Below, one piece after another: positions 16,604 through 21,077 of a stretch of 21,077 bases of DNA (positions are counted from its first letter, which is position 1; every line of letters begins with the position of its first letter). Made by a program: the position numbers and the translations under genes. Origin of the DNA: an uncultured Opitutales bacterium (lineage in GTDB: Bacteria; Verrucomicrobiota; Verrucomicrobiia; Opitutales; Intestinicryptomonadaceae); the NCBI GenBank assembly GCA_900552245.1, contig URYY01000019.1, positions 1-21,077 of the forward strand, in the 5' to 3' direction. The notes under the pieces are model-generated. The model did no database searches and had not been told where the DNA came from. It saw nothing but the letters and a program-made list of their open reading frames with translations.

Positions 16604-16625
16604 GTATTGCTAAGTATGATTTCAC

Positions 16626-16658
16626 AAAAGCCCCGCGCAGGTTCGCGGGGCTTTTTTT
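16626..16658 (+). terminator. Rho-independent terminator of glgP
   Basis: Perfect 12-bp arms AAAAGCCCCGCG (16626-16637) and CGCGGGGCTTTT (16644-16655) flank the loop CAGGTT, with the T-run extending to 16658. It starts 22 nt after the glgP stop codon. Confidence 0.93.
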
Positions 16659-16821
16659 GAAATTAGCTCCATTGTGAAAGTTATTATTCAAGACCCTTAT
16701 CTGGGGAACTTACTATATGTATTTATACGGATAATTTGATTTTTTAATTTGCGTTTTGAGACTTTTTACTGTTTGCTTACTCTCGATAGGAGGGAGCTGC
16801 ACTTTACTTAAATGTTTTGAT

Positions 16822-17706
16822 ATGAGTTTTTACGCGGCAATAGTGGGCTTGTTCTCCTGCATACTTCTGAATATAGCGCTCAGGGGATTTTACCTTAGAT
16901 TCAGGTATTCAAGGGTTATATGCGCGTGGTTAAACACCCTGGGCTTCGGATTTCTAACAGCCTGTGCGCTAGACGCGCTCTTTGGGCGGCGGCAATGGTA
17001 TGTGGAACTTGCCATGGGAGTTTTGATAGTTCTAATTGTATATTCTGCATTTGTGCGCTTTTACGTCGCGTTTTTGTCGGAGCATTTCTCGGAGCGCTTT
17101 CCCCATAGAAAAAGCACCTTGAGCTCTTGGAAGATAGGCAAGAGTTACTCCGACTTCAAGGAGCAAATAGAATCTCGCGGCTTTAAAAGAGTGGGAAGTT
17201 CCGAAACGACAGACGAAGCTTACGATGGAATTTTGGCGTACAACACTTACTTTATTTCCGACGATGCTCTAACTTTGCTAAGCATAGAATTTACTCTGCC
17301 TGAGTCTACCGATGAGATTACTACGCATCTTATAAGCATGGCGAAATTCGGTGGAGATAATGTCGAAATTTTTTTAACGCGCAATGCAAACCGCCCGATA
17401 GGGCTATTTGCCCCGCAAGAGTACTCTTACTTAAATTTGCCTATGCAGCACGATACTTTCAAGCTTCTAGACATACATAAAGCGCGCATAAAAGAGGTGG
17501 CAGGCAAGCTGATTGCCATAGATTCCGACGCCCTTGAATTTGTGCGCAAAATGGAAAATGATTGGCAAAATGCAAATATAGAGTATGGTATACTGAATAA
17601 TAAGCGCGATGTCGACGAACTTGGCATACTAACTAGCGAGGGGAAGTACAGGCTTTGGATAGAGTCGCTGCTTTTAACCTACTTTGGCTATGCGCCGAAA
17701 TGTTAG
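16822..17706 (+). CDS. Unrecognised membrane protein upstream of lpxK
   Basis: I do not recognise this protein. From the ATG at 16822 it is 294 aa. Three hydrophobic helices are visible (about 4-22, 33-53 and 60-82). A charged stretch (SERFPHRKS) follows, then a soluble domain of about 200 residues containing DFKEQIESRGFKRVG, YNTYFISDDALTLLSIEF and FAPQEYSYLNLP. No Cys/His clusters, nucleotide loops or catalytic motifs stand out. An in-frame TTG at 16756 would add 22 residues but has no ribosome binding site. A strong AGGAGGG at 16788-16794 fits neither start, being 27 nt from the ATG. The gene ends 3 nt before lpxK, so the two are almost certainly one operon. A role linked to lipid A or the envelope is inference from that position only. 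Confidence 0.75.
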   Translation: MSFYAAIVGLFSCILLNIALRGFYLRFRYSRVICAWLNTLGFGFLTACALDALFGRRQWYVELAMGVLIVLIVYSAFVRFYVAFLSEHFSERFPHRKSTLSSWKIGKSYSDFKEQIESRGFKRVGSSETTDEAYDGILAYNTYFISDDALTLLSIEFTLPESTDEITTHLISMAKFGGDNVEIFLTRNANRPIGLFAPQEYSYLNLPMQHDTFKLLDIHKARIKEVAGKLIAIDSDALEFVRKMENDWQNANIEYGILNNKRDVDELGILTSEGKYRLWIESLLLTYFGYAPKC

Positions 17707-17709
17707 ACG

Positions 17710-18909
17710 ATGTCTGAAGAAACTTTTAAAGAAAAATTAAAGAGGATTGGCGACAACCTCGAGAAGATGACTGTCGATGTGATATACGACAGGCGGCACG
17801 ATTTGCCCTCGCGCATATACGGAGCCTTCTTAAAGTGTTTGTCTTTCATATTTAGCGCGGTGGTGCAACTGCGCTACAAGCTATATAAAAATAGGGTATT
17901 TAGAGATACGCCCCTGGGTTGCCTTGTAATAGTTGTTGGAAATTTAACCGTGGGCGGAACGGGCAAGACTCCGGTAGTTGAAAAATTTGCGCGCGAGCTT
18001 GCCGCAAGGGGTAGAAAGGTTGCGATTTTAAGCCGCGGCTACAAGAGCAAGTCGGACAGCCTCCTTACAAAATTTTGGCGCTGGCTAAGCCATGGCGAGA
18101 GCCCAAAGCCCAAAGTAGTGTCTGACGGAAAGCGTATTTTGCTAAATTCGGAGCTCGCGGGCGACGAGCCTTACATGCTTGCAAAAAATCTTCCCGGCGT
18201 AGTGGTTGTGGTGGATAAAAACCGCGTAAAGGCCGGCAACTTTGCGATAGAGGAGTTCGGGGTTGATACGCTAATTTTGGACGACGGCTTCCAATATCTG
18301 CCACTGCGCGGGCAGATGCAGCTTTTGCTTGTCGATAAGACCAATCCCTTCGGCAACAAGTCGCTCTTGCCGCGCGGTATTTTAAGAGAGCCCATAAAGC
18401 ACTTAAAGAGGGCCTCGTACATATTCCTCACAAAGAGCGATGGCAATCGGGATTTGGCCTTGGAAAATTTCATACGCCGCTACAATCCAAGCGCCGAGTT
18501 TATAGAGTGCGCGCACTGCTCGAAGCACTTGGTCAATTTTGCGACGCAGCAAGTCTTGCCCATAGAATTTCTAAACGGCAAGCGCGTGGCCTACTTTTGC
18601 GCCATAGCAGCTCCCGAAAGTTTCAGAAAATTTCTGCATCAGGCGGATTCCGACATAGTCCACTACGAGCATTTTCTAGACCACCACCGCTTCACGACGG
18701 AGGAGCTTGACGAATTTTTTGAAGAGGCCTACGCAAGTGGAGCCGAGCTTGTAATGACTACGGAAAAAGACGCCGTTAGAATTGATCCAAACTACAAGAC
18801 GAAACTTCCATTCTACTACACTCGCCTTGAAATTGAAATCCTATCCGGCGACGGCGACTTCTCGGCGGCTGTCGAGCGCATTTGCGGGTTTACTTCAGAC
18901 ATAAAGTAG
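17710..18909 (+). CDS. lpxK: Tetraacyldisaccharide 4'-kinase LpxK
   Basis: LpxK phosphorylates the 4' position of tetraacyl-disaccharide-1-phosphate to give lipid IVA, the sixth step of lipid A synthesis, on the cytoplasmic face of the inner membrane. The protein is 399 aa, somewhat longer than the usual 320-350, with an extra N-terminal segment of about 30 residues (KEKLKRIGDNLEKM). A hydrophobic membrane helix lies near 36-52. The Walker A motif VVGNLTVGGTGKTPVVEK spans 75-92, followed by AILSRGYKSK (105-114), AGDEPYMLAKNLP (150-162), DKNR (169-172) and LILDDGFQYLPLRGQ (188-202). MTTEKDAVRI lies near the C-terminus. It shows that the organism makes lipid A and so has an outer membrane. It sits 3 nt behind the membrane-protein gene. 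The following 192 bp hold only a loose hairpin. Confidence 0.94.
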   Translation: MSEETFKEKLKRIGDNLEKMTVDVIYDRRHDLPSRIYGAFLKCLSFIFSAVVQLRYKLYKNRVFRDTPLGCLVIVVGNLTVGGTGKTPVVEKFARELAARGRKVAILSRGYKSKSDSLLTKFWRWLSHGESPKPKVVSDGKRILLNSELAGDEPYMLAKNLPGVVVVVDKNRVKAGNFAIEEFGVDTLILDDGFQYLPLRGQMQLLLVDKTNPFGNKSLLPRGILREPIKHLKRASYIFLTKSDGNRDLALENFIRRYNPSAEFIECAHCSKHLVNFATQQVLPIEFLNGKRVAYFCAIAAPESFRKFLHQADSDIVHYEHFLDHHRFTTEELDEFFEEAYASGAELVMTTEKDAVRIDPNYKTKLPFYYTRLEIEILSGDGDFSAAVERICGFTSDIK

Positions 18910-18980
18910 CGGTTCTTTCGCCTTCTTTTGCGCAGGCTCAAGGCCTTGTAAGGCGCGGGTGGATTTTCAATCTTTTGCTC

Positions 18981-19078
18981 AAGCCCGGTTTTAATTTTTA
19001 GCTTTGCTTAAGTCTTTAGCTTGGCATTTTAAGGCCCTGTGGCAAGCGAGTTTTTAAACTTGAAAGCCGGGCTTTTAT
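18981..19078 (+). terminator. Possible long-loop terminator after lpxK
   Basis: AAGCCCGG (18981-18988) is complementary to CCGGGCTT (19067-19074), with weaker TTT/AAA pairing inside and TTTTATTT following. The intervening loop is about 78 nt, which is unusual. It is the only terminator-like structure between lpxK and the ABC-F gene. Confidence 0.3.
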
Positions 19079-19101
19079 TTGCGAGTGTGTGCGGCTTTTA
19101 G

Positions 19102-20718
19102 ATGATAGAAATACGCGACATGTCTTTGGCTTTCGGCGAGCGCAAGCTCTTTAACGGGATTAGCGCAGTGATAAATCGCGCCGACAAAATCGGGCTTGCG
19201 GGTTCAAACGGCGCCGGCAAGAGCACGCTATTAAAGATTCTCGCGGGTATTGAGGATTTCGATTCGGGGCGCATCGTGCGCCCAAAATATGCAAGCGTAG
19301 GCTACTTGGCTCAGGATATATCCGACATTTCCTCGCGCAGCTTGTACGCCGAGGCGGAGTCGGCGTTTGAAGACGTAGTCGGGATAAAGAGAAAGCTCGA
19401 ACAGGCAGATGAAATTTTAAAAGCGAGCGCTCCCGACAGCGAGCAATATTTGCAAACTCTCGAAGACATAGGCGAATTTGAGCGCAAGCTCGAAGATTTA
19501 GACGCCTACAAATTGCGCTCAAAAATCGAGACTGTCTTGAGCGGTCTTGGCTTTCGCCACGAGGATATGCAAAGGCCCTGCTCAGAATTTTCAGGCGGTT
19601 GGCGAATGCGTATAGCCTTGGCAAAGCTTCTTTTGCTCGAGCCTTCGCTTCTGATGCTAGACGAGCCTACAAACCACCTAGACATAGAGTCGATTACCTG
19701 GCTTGAGGATTACCTGAAGGCCTACAAGGGGGCTGTGATTGTCGTAAGCCACGACAAGTCGTTTTTGGATCTGCTCACAAAAAAGACCTTCTATCTGAGC
19801 GCAGGCAGGCTTGAAATTTACGCGGGCAACTACTCATTTTACGAGCGCGAAAGCGTCGCGCGGCGCCTAAATTTGGAGAAGGCCGCCGCAAATCAGGCTC
19901 GCGAAATAGAAAAGACCGAGCGCTTCATAGAGCGCTTTAGGGCAAAGAGCTCAAAGGCCTCGCAGGTTCAGAGCCGCATAAAGGCCTTGGAGAAGATAGA
20001 GCGCATAGAGCTTGAATCAAAACAGGGCGAGATTTCCTTCCATTTTCCGGAGCCCAATAGGTGCGGGCAGGTCGTGATATCGCTCGAGGGCGTTTCAAAG
20101 AGCTACGGCGAGCATCTGGTGCTAAAGGACGTAAATTTGAAGATAGAGCGCGGCGAGCGTATCGCGATAGTCGGCGTAAATGGGGCAGGCAAAAGTACGC
20201 TTGCAAAGATTATGGCGGGCGTTTTGGATTTCGATTCGGGGAGCGTAAATTTGGGCTACAATGTTGAGATGTCTTACTTTGCGCAGCATCAGGCGGCAGA
20301 GCTAAACCCGCTAAATACGGTTTTGGAGGAGGCTGAATCGGCTGCGCCCAGCGGGCAAAAATACAGGGCTCGCGGTTTGCTTGGCTCCTTTTTATTTAGC
20401 GGCGACGACGTATTCAAACACGTTTCGGTGCTCTCCGGCGGCGAAAAGGTGCGGTGCATGCTCTCGCGCATGATGCTCTCGGGCGCGAACGTGCTGCTGC
20501 TCGACCAGCCGACGAACCATCTGGACATGGAGGCCATTCAGGCCGTCAACAAGGGCCTGTGCGCCTTCCCCGGCAACATTCTCCTTGCCTCGCACGACCA
20601 TGAGCTTTTGCAGACCACCTGCAACCGCGTCATCGAGTTCCAGCCCGACGGCACCATTATTGACCGCCTCTGCTCCTACGACGACTATGTCGCGTGGAAG
20701 CTGGCGAAGGAAGCATAA
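19102..20718 (+). CDS. ABC-F family ATPase, apparently chimeric
   Basis: ABC-F proteins have two ATPase domains and no membrane part. They act on ribosomes as translation or resistance factors. This 538-aa frame has NBD1 with Walker A GSNGAGKST (34-42), signature SGGWRMRIALAK and LMLDEPTNHLDIES. A charged linker (ERFRAKSSKASQVQSRIKAL) follows, then NBD2 with Walker A GVNGAGKST (358-366) and signature LSGGEK (444-449). Up to LSGGEK it resembles long-linker ABC-F proteins (Uup/YheS/YdiF type, normally about 630 aa). From VRCMLSRMML onward, through LLLDQPTNHLDMEAIQAVN and SHDHELLQTTCNRVIEF, it resembles the YbiT type and ends at YbiT length. Codon use and GC change at the same place. The second Walker B has Gln469 in place of the catalytic Glu. 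The frame is intact, but the gene is probably not one ancestral unit. Confidence 0.88.
   Translation: MIEIRDMSLAFGERKLFNGISAVINRADKIGLAGSNGAGKSTLLKILAGIEDFDSGRIVRPKYASVGYLAQDISDISSRSLYAEAESAFEDVVGIKRKLEQADEILKASAPDSEQYLQTLEDIGEFERKLEDLDAYKLRSKIETVLSGLGFRHEDMQRPCSEFSGGWRMRIALAKLLLLEPSLLMLDEPTNHLDIESITWLEDYLKAYKGAVIVVSHDKSFLDLLTKKTFYLSAGRLEIYAGNYSFYERESVARRLNLEKAAANQAREIEKTERFIERFRAKSSKASQVQSRIKALEKIERIELESKQGEISFHFPEPNRCGQVVISLEGVSKSYGEHLVLKDVNLKIERGERIAIVGVNGAGKSTLAKIMAGVLDFDSGSVNLGYNVEMSYFAQHQAAELNPLNTVLEEAESAAPSGQKYRARGLLGSFLFSGDDVFKHVSVLSGGEKVRCMLSRMMLSGANVLLLDQPTNHLDMEAIQAVNKGLCAFPGNILLASHDHELLQTTCNRVIEFQPDGTIIDRLCSYDDYVAWKLAKEA
20431..20448 (+). other. Candidate recombination or assembly junction
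   Basis: These bases encode LSGGEK of the second ABC domain. To the left, codons follow the rest of the window (ATA, TTA and TTG common). To the right, no ATA occurs among the Ile codons and CTG/CTC dominate Leu. The 60 bases 20521-20580 contain 37 G+C, against 24 in 20221-20280. The protein subfamily changes at the same motif. The exact crossover could lie anywhere from about 20400 to 20450, because SGDDVFKHVSV is compatible with both families. Confidence 0.7.
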
Positions 20719-20732
20719 TAAAAGAGGTTTTT

Positions 20733-21077
20733 ATGGATATTCCGTATCAGGAGATCAACAGCAAAACCATCGACCGCTGGGTCGAGGAAGGCTGGGAATG
20801 GGGGAAGCCTGTTTCCCACGAGGAATATGAAAAGGCAAAGGCCGGTACGTGGGACGTCAAGCTGACTCCGGTCAAATTCGTCCCGCACAGCTGGCTCGGC
20901 GAGCTGAAAGGCAAGCGCGTGCTGGGGCTGGCCTCCGGCGGCGGGCAGCAGATGCCCATTTTCGCCGCGCTGGGGGCGCAGTGCACGGTACTGGACTATT
21001 CGCAGCGGCAGCTGGATTCCGAGAAAATGGTCGCGGAGCGGGAGGGCTATGACATTACCATCGTCCGCGCCGACATG
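20733..21077 (+). CDS. Class I SAM-dependent methyltransferase (3' end outside window)
   Basis: The first 115 residues of a cytosolic methyltransferase are visible. After an N-terminal helix region (NSKTIDRWVEEGWEWGKP), the Rossmann motif I VLGLASGGGQQMPIFAALGA (63-82) binds S-adenosylmethionine, and TVLDYSQRQL (85-94) carries the acidic residue of motif II that contacts the ribose. The substrate is unknown. This family is the small-molecule type rather than DNA or rRNA enzymes, judging by the lack of known specificity motifs so far. A strong ribosome binding site AAAGAGG precedes the ATG by 5-6 nt. The gene begins 14 nt after the ABC-F stop. Its codon use and GC match only the last 290 bases of that gene and recall Bacillota (Clostridia). 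It therefore probably belongs to a different genome or a transferred segment. Confidence 0.85.
   Translation, partial: MDIPYQEINSKTIDRWVEEGWEWGKPVSHEEYEKAKAGTWDVKLTPVKFVPHSWLGELKGKRVLGLASGGGQQMPIFAALGAQCTVLDYSQRQLDSEKMVAEREGYDITIVRADM

Overview
The window looks like housekeeping DNA from a Gram-negative bacterium, most likely of the PVC group and probably Verrucomicrobiota. The evidence is an LL-diaminopimelate aminotransferase whose N-terminus (NLFADRIGGVNYGK) looks like the verrucomicrobial form, a lipid A kinase (LpxK), lipoproteins with a lipobox, and moderate GC with heavy use of the Ile codon ATA. The phylum is an inference from remembered families, not a database result.

Layout. Positions 1-1966 (minus): the start of purU (cut by the window edge) and dapL. 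Positions 2048-5067 (plus): panC (frameshifted), nadB and apt, making pantothenate, NAD and AMP precursors. Positions 5372-10585 (minus): ruvB (frameshifted), an FAD-dependent amine/amino-acid oxidoreductase, and a single-chain glycine decarboxylase gcvP. Positions 10670-11752 (plus): recF, divergent from ruvB. Positions 12038-13880 (minus): proC and two tandem PEGA-domain lipoproteins. Positions 14093-16603 (plus): glycogen phosphorylase. Positions 16822-18909 (plus): an unrecognised three-helix membrane protein directly upstream of lpxK. Positions 19102-20718 (plus): an ABC-F ATPase. Positions 20733-21077 (plus): the start of a SAM methyltransferase. Clear hairpin terminators follow panC, apt and glgP, and one lies between recF and the lipoproteins.

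The strongest anomaly is at the right end. The ABC-F gene changes character at its second LSGGEK motif (about 20431-20448). Upstream is a long-linker ABC-F protein in the local codon style. Downstream is a YbiT-like C-terminus with higher GC and no ATA codons, followed by a methyltransferase in the same Bacillota-like style. This is either an assembly chimera joined at a conserved motif or a recombination between paralogues from different organisms. Two conserved genes also carry single frame breaks: panC lacks about 8 nt and ruvB lacks 1 nt. Together these suggest a draft or metagenomic assembly with errors, although real gene decay cannot be excluded.

I found no CRISPR array, insertion sequence, prophage, toxin-antitoxin, tRNA or rRNA. 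I do not see a clearly new system. The least explained items are the membrane protein coupled to lpxK, the paired PEGA lipoproteins, the terminator-like hairpin abutting nadB, and the open frame following the gcvP stop.
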